In this document: piece after piece, positions 12,241-22,015 of the stretch | Layout: each line of letters begins with the position of its first letter | How positions within the stretch are numbered: position 1 is the stretch's first letter | Assembly (NCBI GenBank): GCA_963920635.1 | Contig: OY987304.1 | Location: 37,758,365 to 37,822,364 of the forward strand | Reading direction: 5' to 3' | DNA from: Pseudeuparius sepicola | Lineage: Eukaryota; Arthropoda; Insecta; Coleoptera; Anthribidae | Length of the DNA stretch: 64,000 nt | Notes under the pieces: model-generated | Told to the model about the DNA's origin: nothing | Database searches by the model: none | Seen by the model: only the letters and a program-made list of their open reading frames with translations | Translations under genes and position numbers: made by a program

Positions 12241-12701
12241 TGAGAAAGGCAAAGGAGGGAGGAAAGGGTAAATTTAAGTTGGTAGCATTTACACGTGAAT
12301 TGGCAATTTAGTAACTCCCTAAACATTTAACGGTTCCAGCCATAGGCGCACACTGACGGTTTTTTTGGCATATTCATATGACGCTTAAAGTCAAAGGCGT
12401 GTTTCTTGCTGCGTACTTTGGTTCAAGCATGAATTTCTTATATTGCTTTTGCTATTTTCACTCTTAAAATGTCTCGGTATTTTTGTTTTTGACTTTTTTT
12501 AACTGCGGTAACCCCTTCTAATACGCCACTGGCATCAAGCTGTGAGAAGAAGAAGAACAGTTGGTGGAGGCGGCACCCTCGCGCGGCGTTGCCGGTGGTG
12601 AGGGGCTACCTCTGGTTTTGTTTAAGAGTGGGGGAATGTCCTAACCTTCCTATAGGTAAACTAACCTTGGTGACGAGAACTTTTTCATGTCTTCCTGTAT
12701 A

Positions 12702-12809
12702 CAGGGTGTACGAGCCACCAAACTAAGGTTTTTTTCGTTTGAAGTAGCTTATCTCCAAAAGTTCTGAAAATCCCTCAACCCTCGAAAGTAACTCTGGTTG
12801 ATCACCCTG
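12702..12809. mobile_element. Very short TIR element, CAGGGTG ends
   Basis: The ends are CAGGGTGTACGAGCCACC and GGTTGATCACCCTG, flanked by TA on both sides (12700-12701, 12810-12811). It is 108 bp with no coding content. It has the same terminal heptamer as the larger TA-flanked elements in this window. Confidence 0.65.
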
Positions 12810-13011
12810 TATCAGGTGGACGCGGGATAGAGTCAATTTTTTTTAAGTCCTTACTAGAACTGGCAATTGGTAATTTCGACATCCTATGTTGGCATTAATG
12901 GAGCAAGTAATGCTACCTGGTCATAAGTTAAGGTCAGTAACGAGCCCATCTGAAAACTGAATACTGAAAACTAATTTAAGAATATTAAGTATAAAAACAA
13001 ACCAATAATAT

Positions 13012-13527
13012 TGTAACTGTTTTCTAACCTACTCAAAGATTTAGCAGATAAATTTTAAGTTTGGGTATTCCACTTTAGAGGCATTTTCCGTCGCATCTTT
13101 GTTGGCCTGAGGCCCGCAGGGCCCCATTTTCTTTTAGTTTTCATTGTTTTCTCTGTATAGCTTGCATCAGTTTCTAGAAGTTTGCTATAACTTTGATTTG
13201 TGCATCTGTCATTGGCCAGGAATATTCCAGAGTAGTCTCCAGGCTTCCATTTAAATATAATATATTCCTAATATAACCTTCACAAATCACAAATAAACTT
13301 GTCAGGTACTATCACTGATCAAGAATATATTATATTATTAGCCCTGGGAATTGGGCCTCACGGAAGTGGAAGGTTATAACGCGATTTTATTGCGATTTTT
13401 GGAGCTGATAGAATATTCTTGGTCAGTGACAGAATCTGACAAGTTTATATGTGATTTGTGAAGGTTAAACAGTAAAGGTGGTAACCAAGACAACTAGTTT
13501 GGACTGTGATTGTTGAGATTCAGTACA
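13012..13527 (+). repeat. 5' LTR of the gypsy element
   Basis: It aligns through the shared phrases CCTACTCAAAGATTTAGCAG, GTCGCATCTTTGTTGGCC and AGCCCTGGGAATTGGGCC with the 3' LTR. It lacks about 55 bp near the start that the 3' LTR has. It also carries a private insert of about 77 bp (about 13260-13340) that includes an inverted copy of its own bases 13413-13464. Confidence 0.85.
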
Positions 13528-13714
13528 TGTGGTGTCAGAAGCGCGATTTTAAGAGGACCCCGAGGTAAATGCCCACAACCAGAAAACAAACCGCAATGGA
13601 CCTAACTTTATGTAAACGAACTACTACCCGTGGACCTGAAAATTGAGATTCGGAAGTCATCGCCAGAGAGCAAAGCGAAGATTCCATATTCGGTATAATA
13701 CTTGACCTAAAATT

Positions 13715-14920
13715 GATACATATACCCAAACCTGAATGGAAAGTTGTTTCGGACAAATCACCAGAGTTGAAGGCATACTGGCACAATGGGACTCGTTAGT
13801 AATTAAAGATGGTGTACTAAAGAGAGTATGGGAAAGTCCAGATGGAAAAGAAAAGCTATTTCTAACAGTACTTCCCAAGAAGAGAGTGTCGGAGGTCCTG
13901 AAAGCCGTGCACGAAGGCGTTGGAGGTGGACACTTTGGCATTAGTAAGACCTTGAATAAAGTTAGAGAGAGGTTTTACTGGGTAAACTCTCGGGAAGATG
14001 TCGAAGAGTGGTGCCGCCGGTGTGAAGAATGTGCTTCGGCGAAAGGACCAAACACTAGGAACAGTAGCAAAATGATGCAATTCCTGTTCGGAGCTCCTTT
14101 TGAAAGGTTCGCCATCAACGTAGCGGCACCGTTCCCAACCAGCGAATCTAGCAACCATTATGTGTTAGTCGTCATGGACTACTTCAGCAAATGGCCAGAA
14201 GTCTATCCAAAATTGGATATGTCGTTTTGGTGTCCCAAGAGAACTACACTCTGATCCCGGCCTCAATTTTGAGTCGGAGGTATTCCAAAATGTGTGCCGC
14301 CTGCTAGGGATTTCCAAGACAAGAACAACACCCCTGCACCCCCAGTCTGATGGTATGGTAGAAGGTGGAACGGTTCAATAAGACTTTAGAAACGTACCTG
14401 AAGATGGTAGTGAATCAGAAACAAAGTAATTGGGACACATGAATACCACCTTTTCTATTGTCCTACCGTTCCGCTGTGCATGAAGCGACAGGAAATTCTC
14501 CAGCTAAGATTATTTTCGGAGACAATCTAAGACATCGACATCATAACCGGCCGACCAGAAAATCCAGAATCTACTGATGACTACATGAGTCACCTGAGAG
14601 AGCATCTCCAGTTGGTTCATGAAGACGTCCGCCAGAAGTTGCATCTAGAAAGTGACAGGATGAAGATCCGCTACGATCTGAAAGCAACCAGTGTTGAATT
14701 TATAATGGGTGACAAGGTGTGGTTGTACAATCCCAAACGAACCAAAGGGCGGTCTCCGAAACTCGATAGAAGTTGGGAAGGAACATACATCATCGTGAAC
14801 AAGATTAATGATGTCGTTTATTGTATAAGACGTACACCAACATCAAAGATGAAGATAGTAAATATCGTCAGGTTGTCTCCATACCAGGAGAAGATAGATG
14901 AAGGTCATATAACTTGACTG
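13715..14920 (+). pseudogene. Gypsy pol remnant: broken integrase
   Basis: The open part 13736-14254 contains the zinc-binding HHCC module of integrase (GVGGGHFGISKTL, then WCRRCEECA) and the start of the catalytic core (FERFAINVAAPFP, then VVMDYFSKWPEVYP). The usual first catalytic Asp of this core (IDV) is Asn here (INV). A deletion of roughly 40 codons follows the YP motif. Frameshifts then break the segments with HSDPG and the MVE motif holding the last acidic residues. A further open part 14585-14917 carries the C-terminal GDKVWLYNP and LDRSWEGTY phrases typical of gypsy integrase tails. The gene is non-functional by several independent lesions. Confidence 0.88.
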
Positions 14921-14946
14921 GACGATCAAATGTTAGAGGGGGGCAG

Positions 14947-16212
14947 TGTACCGAAAAAATGCCTCTAAAGTTGTTATATCAGCTTTCAATCAACATGTCT
15001 GCACTGTTTTATAACCTACTCAAAGATTTAGCAGATAAATTTTAAGTTTAGGTATTCTACTTACAGTTTTATAATTTTTATGAATAATTTAGAGGCATTT
15101 TCCGTCGCATCTTTGTTGGCCTGAGGCCCCCAGGGCCCCATTTTCCCTCAGTTTCATTGTTTTTCCTGTAGAGCTTCCATCAGTTTCTAGAAATTTGGTA
15201 GAACTTTGATTTGTGCATCTGTCATTGGCCAGGATTATTTTAGAGTAGTTTCCACGCTTCCATTTGAATATACAGTGTGTCCCAATTTGATATTGGACAC
15301 CTCTGAAATATATGAAGGGCAAGGAAAACAAATGGTCTCTATTTTTTTATTGGTAGTACCAAGGGAGAGTATCTCGTAGGCGGTGGTATTTGGATGGGGT
15401 AATTAATTCATGGCCTGCTATGATTTTTTTAAATAGCTAATTTTCAAGAAACCCTATTAGGGACTTTTTACGACAAAATGTTATTAAGAAAACTTGTTCA
15501 GAATGAAAAACTGAGTAGATTCGCAAAATTTCAAATGGCTAGTCCAGTCCTACTATGATTTTTAGGTTTATCTCCCACTTTTTTCTTAGAAAAGTGTAAT
15601 TTCTGAAGCTTTCACGCCAAAATTTTATTTTTTCACGATGATCAAGTTTCCTTAATAACAAAACCTCCACAAAGGACACATTTCTCAGAAAAAAGTGGGA
15701 GAAAAAGGCAAAAAAGCTAAAAATCAATCAAATAAAAAAAATCAAAGTAGGCCTAGACTTTTGAAATTTTGCAATTCTACTCAGTTTTTCATTCTGAACA
15801 AGTTTTCTTAATAGCATTTTGTCGTAAAAAAAATCCCTAATGGGGTTTCTTGAAAATTAGCTATTTTAAAAAATCACAGCAGGCCATAAAATAATTACCC
15901 CATCCAAATACCACCACCTATGAGATACTCTCCCCTGGTACTACCAATAAAAAAATAGAAACCATCTGTTTTCCTTGTCCTTCATATAGTTCTGAGGTGT
16001 CCAGTATCAAAATGGGACACACTGTATATAAGCCCTGGGAATTGGGCCTGATGTGAGTTGAAGATTACAACGCGATTTTAGTGCGATTTTTGAAGCTGGG
16101 AGAATATTCTTGGTCAGTGACAGTATCTGATAAGTTTATTTGTGATTTGTGAAGGCTAAACAATAAAGGTGGAAACCAAGGCACAACACTGTGATCGTTG
16201 AAATACAGTACA
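14947..16212 (+). repeat. 3' LTR of the gypsy element with nested foldback
   Basis: It starts TGTACCGAAAAAATGCCTC after the purine tract and ends CAGTACA. It is interrupted at a TA by the 752-bp element 15273-16024. The sequence on each side is contiguous with the 5' LTR (CATTTGAATATA before, AGCCCTGGG after). Confidence 0.85.
15273..16024. mobile_element. Foldback MITE, CAGTGTGTCCC ends, nested in the 3' LTR
   Basis: The two halves are inverted copies over nearly their full length. Landmarks are GGTGGTATTTGGATGGGG/CCCCATCCAAATACCACC, GAACAAGTTTTCTTAATA and its mate, and a CCCACTTTTTTC/AAAAAAGTGGG core. The ends CAGTGTGTCCCAA/TTGGGACACACTG are flanked by TA. The terminal 11 bp match those of the mariner-like element 39860-41311, suggesting mobilisation by a related transposase. 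Confidence 0.9.
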
Positions 16213-17399
16213 TTATTAGATATACAGGGTGTATCTTTGATAGGTACAGAAATTTTAACCACGTAATCGGGGACGTTCATAAAACCGAAAAATGAAAAAA
16301 AAAAATTTTTAATCGATGTTTAGAAAATGGGGCAAATCAATCTTTATCCGTGCTCAATGCACGCCGCTGGATCGTCACTAGAAGCGCTTAGAGGGGAGGT
16401 CTAACCTCTTCCTAGGAGATGGAGGGGAATAACGTTAGATTAGGAAGGGGAATACCGCGACGTTGCCGCATGTCAGAGTAGAATAAATCTGCTTGCAGAA
16501 TTAGGTACCTAGGTACCTTTGAAAATTACTGCTGGTAGGTATCCACGTTTTTTTTATGATGTCGGTTGCTGTGACGAACTGTTTATTGCTTTCTTCACAG
16601 GCGCACACAATAATTTAACAAACACGTCAGTTTTTATCACTTTACTGTTATTTTAAGTCCCTAGGCAGCAGAAATGTATCCGAGCGCCGCTCGGAGAAGT
16701 CATTGCTAGAAAACTCATTGCTGATTTCACACTCATAATTTTTTGACAAGTCTTTTGTGGAGTAGGTATCTACCTACCTACCTATTTTACAACTGATTTT
16801 CAGGCCGCAATTTTTTTATACTAATAATTAGCCATCTATTGGGACACCTTGGGATAAAAAATTTCTGATCGGCAATCAACTGAATAAAGTATTTGTTTTA
16901 AAATACAAATTATCTGTAAAAATTGCAAATTTCCACAACCACCCATAGGGTAGAGCGTAGAGCAGCGGCGCGTTACTTTTTTTTAGCAAGTGTTCGCCTG
17001 TAGCCCTATCATCTCGAAAAAAGTGGGGGAAGACTATAATTTGATGTGAATTTAACGCGCGGCCCCGATTTGTTCATCGTTTTTAATATTTTTCTATCCT
17101 TGCCTGATGGTGCGCTACTTTTAAACCCCCTCAGGGTTGTTGTCCTGTCTATTGTCTACTTTTAATAGTATATTACACACCGAGGTGTCTCGAGATAAAG
17201 TAAACTTTCCACCCGGGCGGGAGGGCGGGAAGTAAAAGTCAAAAAATTGACACTTTCAAACTTCTAAAAAGTCAGAAATGTCGATATTACATACATGGTT
17301 GTAAATAAAAAATTATTCGGTTCCGAAAATAGTTGGGGAAGACTGTCAAATTGGCGTGCTTATCATTTCCGCATTTTTTAACCCTTTGCCGTTTCGGAA

Positions 17400-18330
17400 C
17401 TCTCACAAGTTAATTCCTTACCATTCCTCTTACTTTTCGTAAAAACTTGGTGGCGAAATGTCGCGTAATGTCCCCAAAAACCGAAAAACAGCGACTCCTC
17501 CTGGTGAATTTAAGCTTCTGCGTGCCCTTGACTACTGCCCGACATTTCTTCGCCGAGATTCGCCAGGCGCGGGCATATGACGTTGGCGTCGGGCGCTGGC
17601 GTCCGACACACAAAAACGACGCCGCGCCGAATCGCGCAATAATTACAATTACGAATGAATTCACTGGCACTGATTCACTCGATTTTGCTCCATTTCCACG
17701 CCGCCCGGCCCGGCCGACCTACTAAATTACAGCTGGGCGAGGAGCGCAAGCGCGGGGCGCCACTTGACATCGACACTACAGGTGATCCCCACTACTCACA
17801 ACTTGTGCGCGATAATAGCCAATCGCGGCTCGCGGCCCCTACTTCTCTCGGGGCGGCGCTACTATGTTGCCAAGTGTGCTGAAAATTTACCTGATTTAGT
17901 AATTTAATGCCCTATAAATTTAATTGTGTAGTGGATTTTTACATGGATTTACCCGTTTTTGTGCATAATAATTATACGAGATAGTAGATTAACTTATAAC
18001 GAATGAAACCCCGTATAAATCCGCGAAAATAACAAATCGGATTTAAGGGACTTTAAGTCAGTTTGGGGACATGTCGGCATAAACGGCAACACCGAATAGT
18101 GGTATGGGGGAAAGCTTGTGCGCACGCACGCCGTCTCCGTCACCGTACCGCCGCGCCGTAGCCGACGCGCTAGTCGAAGATCGTCCGTCCGATTATGGGA
18201 TTTAACAGCTGATTGATATCGATCCGCGTCCGCCTGTAATTTTTGGGAGCGCCAGCTTCAACAAGCAATTTATTATTATACAGAATGCCTTACGTGTGGC
18301 TATTCTGTGGTTGTGGTATAACAATTCTGT
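17400..18330. other. GC- and CpG-rich block inside the TIR element
   Basis: The composition changes sharply to GC-rich with many CpGs (GGCGTCGGGCGC, CCCGGCCCGGCC, GGGGCGGCGC). A CCAAT-containing AGCCAATCGCGGCT sits at about 17817-17831. Open frames of 60-92 codons exist on both strands but carry no convincing domain. It resembles a promoter or 5'-UTR-like CpG-rich sequence, possibly captured. Function is unknown. Confidence 0.45.
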
Positions 18331-18499
18331 TTCCAAAACGTGGACGCGTATGCAAACGTCGCGTCTTGCTAACCGATATTGTTCCGTTGCTTTGCTTTGT
18401 TTTACGAATTGTCGTCGGAAGTGAACCTGCTGTTGTACATTTTTCCAGATCCGTTCTCCATTTTTTGGACCAGCAGTGATGTCCAAACCTGTTGCAATT

Positions 18500-19330
18500 G
18501 CCGCTACGAATTTTCAGTGAAATAACAAGTGATTTTTTCATATTTCCGTTAAGAAATGCAGTATTAAACGTTCGCGGCCTTCGTATGAAAACAGTGCTAG
18601 ATAGGTTCCTACTAGGTACCCCAATTACGCTCGAGGATAAAAGAAGCAGTTTCAAGGGTTCGCGAAAATTCGGGTTTTATTAGACGCATACGGTATGGAT
18701 CTAATTGTACAATCCACCTAGTCGAGTCCCCGTTGGAATAAATCAGCTGAGGGAAACCGAGACGTCCCTAATATTTGGAATCGCGCCGCTTTAAGTGTGC
18801 AGTGAAAAAAAAAACAAGTGTTTTTTTCGTATTTCCGTAAAAAGAGACTACGCAGTGTTATACCTTCGCGACCATCGTATAAAAACAGTGCCACTAGTTA
18901 GGTAGGTACTTAGTGCTTTGTGATTTTGTGAAGATTTTTTGATAGTATCTAAACACAAGAAAATAGTAAAAATAATAGATGCATCTCAAAGGTAGGCTTT
19001 TTCATGCTATTCGTCGAGCTATTCGCTAAAAGAACCTTTAAGGAGTTGTCCAAAAATTATTTATTTATTTATTTAATCTCCACCGAGATCTCCACATACA
19101 CCAAATGATACATGGTTGCGTCAATATTCTTCAAATATTGCGAAAAAGCCTCGGAAAAAGCGATTCGACTGGCAACCAGTTACCTAGTGCTTCTTGTGAT
19201 TTTCGAGAGGATTTTTGGATAACATAAGAAAGGAGTACGACACCCGCAAGGAAAATCATCCAGGCATCCGAAAGGTAGTTTTTTGCATGCTATTCGCTAA
19301 AAGAACCATTAAAGATTTGTTCAAAAATTA
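18500..19330 (+). repeat. Diverged tandem subrepeats inside the TIR element
   Basis: AACAAGTG-TTTTTTC-TATTTCCGT recurs at about 18526 and 18813, followed in both by a GCG-CC-TCGTAT-AAAACAGTG phrase. A second phrase (TTGTGATTTT-GAGGATTTTT, GCATGCTATTCGCTAAAAGAACC) recurs at about 18920-19040 and 19190-19320. The unit length is roughly 280-300 bp, imperfect. Confidence 0.6.
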
Positions 19331-20669
19331 GTTGAAAGACTATTCCTGAAATACTGTGAAAGAGCTATACGTCTGACAACGCTGCACGGCGGAACCGGCC
19401 TCAGTTCCAGCTGGTCCCGGCAAGGTCAAGGTCCCTGGCTGTGGCGTCGGAAAAGGGGGTTTTAATAGCGTTTTTAAAAAAAATATTTCTGACGTTAATA
19501 TGCACTTTAGAAAAATTTTAATTGCATAGGCGTAACAAGTGCATTTTTCCCGACCTGCCCTTAAAATTTCTGTACTTATCAAAGTTACACCCTGTATAAT
19601 AACAAATATATTATATTTGATTTTTTAACTTATTATTGGAAATGAATAATTACAAAAAGTAAATAACCACAAAATAGATCATAAAATATACTACAATAAT
19701 ACAAAAATAGCTATGTCCAGGAAACAGAAAAACACACACTGAGGCCTTTCGGTCAGTGCCCAAGAAGTAGTAGCAACGTCATCTTCATACCTATCTCTTT
19801 ATGCTTATTTAATTTCCTATTACGACTATATTGTTACAAATTGTAAGCCAAACGACAATGTTAGAATTGCTAAAGCTGCATAAAGTACGTACCTTTATGT
19901 AAATATCTCCGGAAGACACAAGAATGTATAGAAATGAGTTTATAGAGTAGACGCTTTAACATAGTAGATAAACAGTATAATAGGTAATCACAATCACCCA
20001 TATTTTATAATTTTTAAAAACATTTTAACTCAGTTTTACATCTAGTCTTAATAAACATTTCAATGGAAAAATAAAAGAGGTTTTACGATAACCATAAATA
20101 TGAAACCGTAATAAAAAAAGTTGACCACTTTCAACTTAAGTGGTCTGCATAATATATTTACGAAGTTATGAACCGGTATAAATTATGTCATTGAAAAAAC
20201 GCATTAGGTTGTCGCTTAAACGGTCGTACTGCGTGTGAAATGACCCGGCTTTATTTCCTTATGACGTACTTTGGGTTTATTTTCCCGTCAAGCATTAGGA
20301 TATTCGGCACATACAATGTCACAAATTGTTCTCAATTTTTGTACAACAGCGTAAGAAAATAATATGTCTTTTGTAGGTACGCTATGTCTGAGGTAAAAGG
20401 AAATCGTCCCGTTCTCCACGTTCTAGCACCACAACCTCTTCTGACATAACAATTAACAATATAATGATTAAGGAATTTACGAAGTTAAACTTGCACTTAA
20501 GAGACTAAAGCCTAAGATGATGACATCAGGGCCAGACCTGTTACCATCTTTTATAATTCGGGGTTGCGCCTCAATATTGTGGAGAGCACTCAAACTGATT
20601 TTGTCTCTGCTTAAGAGAGGAAAAAATTCCACGCTTTTGAAACAATACGAAAGTGTTGTATATCAATAT

Positions 20670-21184
20670 TGTGCTGGATTTCAACAATATCACTCTAAAT
20701 TTGTTGCCTTGGTTACTTTATTGCAGAATTCACAAATTAACTACTGTTATTGAGTGTTACTGACCAGAAATATTCTTCAGCTCTCAAACTGACAGCAAAA
20801 TCGGTTTCTATAACCTTTTACTTATACTTCCGGGCTCAATTCTTAGGGTTTACTCAAATGTAAGACTGGAGACTCTACTCTAATATATTCTTGGCCAAAT
20901 GTACAAATTATAATGTTCTAGCCAATTTCTAGAAAACCAATGGAAGCTCTACCGGGAAGACAATGAAAAACTAAAAGAAAAGCGGGCCCTGGGAGCCTGA
21001 GGCCAACAAATCTGTAACGGAAAATAACTCCAAACTAATCTTAGAAATTATTAAATTACTTATAAGTAGAATACCGAAACCTAAAATTTATCTGCCAAAC
21101 CTTTAAGTATAAAGGTTAGAAGATAGTGCAAATGTGTTCATTATAAAAGCTGATATAACAACTTTAGAGGCACTTGTCGTTACA
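20670..21184 (-). repeat. Solo LTR of the same gypsy family, antisense, with ATAT target duplication
   Basis: Its reverse complement begins TGTAACGACAAGTGCCTCTA and continues GTTGTTATATCAGCTT, like the 3' LTR at 14947. It passes through the GAGGCC and CATTGGTTTTCTAG regions and ends in a CAGCACA-like terminus corresponding to CAGTACA. Its length of 515 bp equals the uninterrupted LTR. ATAT flanks both ends (20666-20669 and 21185-21188). It ends 118 bp before exon 21303-21424. Confidence 0.82.
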
Positions 21185-21302
21185 ATATTATACTGACAAC
21201 AAGGTGAACTATAGTTGAGACTGAAATATAGCTGTTAACTTTCACACTTCCTGTTTAAACACCTCTGGGCCCAAGGGAACTGACTTTTTCTTTCTTTCTC
21301 AG

Positions 21303-21424
21303 GTGATGTGGTACAAGGACTCCACCCAACTGAGCATGACCGACACGTATGCGGCGCACGCCAGGGGCAACCGTTACACGCTGATCGTTCGCAATGTGAC
21401 GGACAGGGAATTCGGCAACTACAG
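21303..21424 (+). CDS. Exon of Ig/FN3 neural adhesion protein: core of the last Ig domain
   Basis: This 122-bp internal exon is preceded by a strong polypyrimidine tract (CTTTCTTTCTCAG, ending 21302) and followed by a GTAAGA donor at 21425. It reads VMWYKDSTQLSM, then RGNRYTLIVRNVT, then EFGNY. These supply the invariant Ig tryptophan (W of MWYKD), the L-I-V strand E/F pattern, and the Asp/Tyr corner leading to the second cysteine. The serine before that Cys is split across the intron (AG|T). RNVT is a potential N-glycosylation sequon. The exon is more GC-rich than the surrounding intron. It continues exon 4953-5050 in phase 0 and ends in phase 2, matching exon 56993-57263. A solo LTR in antisense ends 118 bp upstream. 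Confidence 0.9.
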
Positions 21425-21877
21425 GTAAGAAGTTCGGGGGAAGTTCGCGAAAGTTGGTTCGCTTAGGCGAGTCCCAAGAGAAGGGAGGGAAGTAAGTTAT
21501 TTAGCGTCAATAACAAGTTAAACGAGTGTATTTTTAGTCTGCCGCAGGCAGAAATTTACACTGCGTGGAATGGGAATCGAGGCGAAGAAGTTTTACATAA
21601 TCCCGAAAGTCCCGATTCTGATAAAGTTTATACAGGGTGTTTCCGAATTACCCTTACTACATTTTTTTTAAGATAAAAACATCCAATCTTGGATACCATA
21701 TACAAGTTAAAAGTGTTTTTATTTTGCTCGAAAGGAGCAAATCGCTACTCCCGTGATTCAATTTCCCTTCTCAGAAAATAAAATGCCACTTCCAACACTA
21801 AAACAAAGCTGAGGTGTCCGCAGGGATCGATTTTCGAGAAATTTCCAATGCCGCAAACCGCGCTCTTCGTTTGGGAG

Positions 21878-22015
21878 ATACAGGGTGTTTTTTCGTTTTT
21901 TGATGTTTCTTAAACGTACCATAATTTCTTGTTTGCGTAAGGTATTTTCGATTTCGGTAAAAATCTTTTTTCGTTCTTTTTATATAGAGTTCAGGCATCC
22001 ATTCGTTCATCAGAA
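21878..22015 (+). repeat. Repeat family R3, copy 1
   Basis: GGGAGATACAGGGTGTTT, then TCTTAAACGTACCAT, TTGTTTGCG, ATTTTCGATTTCGGTAAAA and TATAGAGTTCA. The same ordered phrases recur at 58920-59060. It is non-coding and embedded in unannotated repeat-like DNA from 21633, where another CAGGGTGTTTCC end occurs. Confidence 0.6.

Larger units (their letters stand above)
13012..16212 (+). mobile_element. Ty3/gypsy-type LTR retrotransposon, internally deleted, both LTRs present
   Basis: The 5' LTR is 13012-13527 (516 bp). The internal region is 13528-14946. The 3' LTR is 14947-16212, which is 512 bp once the nested element and its TA are subtracted. LTRs run TGTA...TACA. A primer-binding-like TGGTGTCAGAAGC follows the 5' LTR within two bases, and a purine tract AGAGGGGGGCAG precedes the 3' LTR. 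Gag, protease, RT and RNase H are missing; only integrase-region sequence remains. Flanking tetranucleotides are ATAT and TTAT, an imperfect target duplication. It is inserted in sense orientation in the host intron. Confidence 0.88.
16225..19594. mobile_element. 3.4-kb TIR element with GC-rich core, CAGGGTGTA ends
   Basis: The left end CAGGGTGTATCTTTGATAG continues into GTACAGAAATTTTAA. It is matched by the inverted right end AAAATTTCTGTACTTATC followed by AAAGTTACACCCTG. Both sides have TA (16223-16224, 19595-19596). The TIR is about 34 bp with a few mismatches. It sits 12 bp after the gypsy 3' LTR. Inside are an AT-rich left part, a GC- and CpG-rich block (about 17400-18330) and diverged internal repeats (18500-19330). 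No transposase domain is recognisable, so the element is probably non-autonomous. Confidence 0.72.
5051..21302 (+). other. Intron of the Ig/FN3 gene (16.3 kb)
   Basis: This stretch lies between two phase-matched Ig exons (donor GTAAGG, acceptor CTCAG). It holds antisense non-LTR and Penelope-like remnants, a gypsy element, a 3.4-kb TIR element and a solo LTR, each annotated separately. The stretches 5051-6130, 7061-8200, 8551-10950, 11331-12700 and 19595-20669 are AT-rich sequence. I see no gene, structured RNA or clear repeat in them beyond short hairpins and an isolated transposon-like end at 10201. Confidence 0.85.

Noticed and set aside
18290..18655. 121-codon antisense open frame in the TIR element
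   Set aside because: It overlaps other frames in the GC-rich block, where stop codons are rare by composition; no domain seen.
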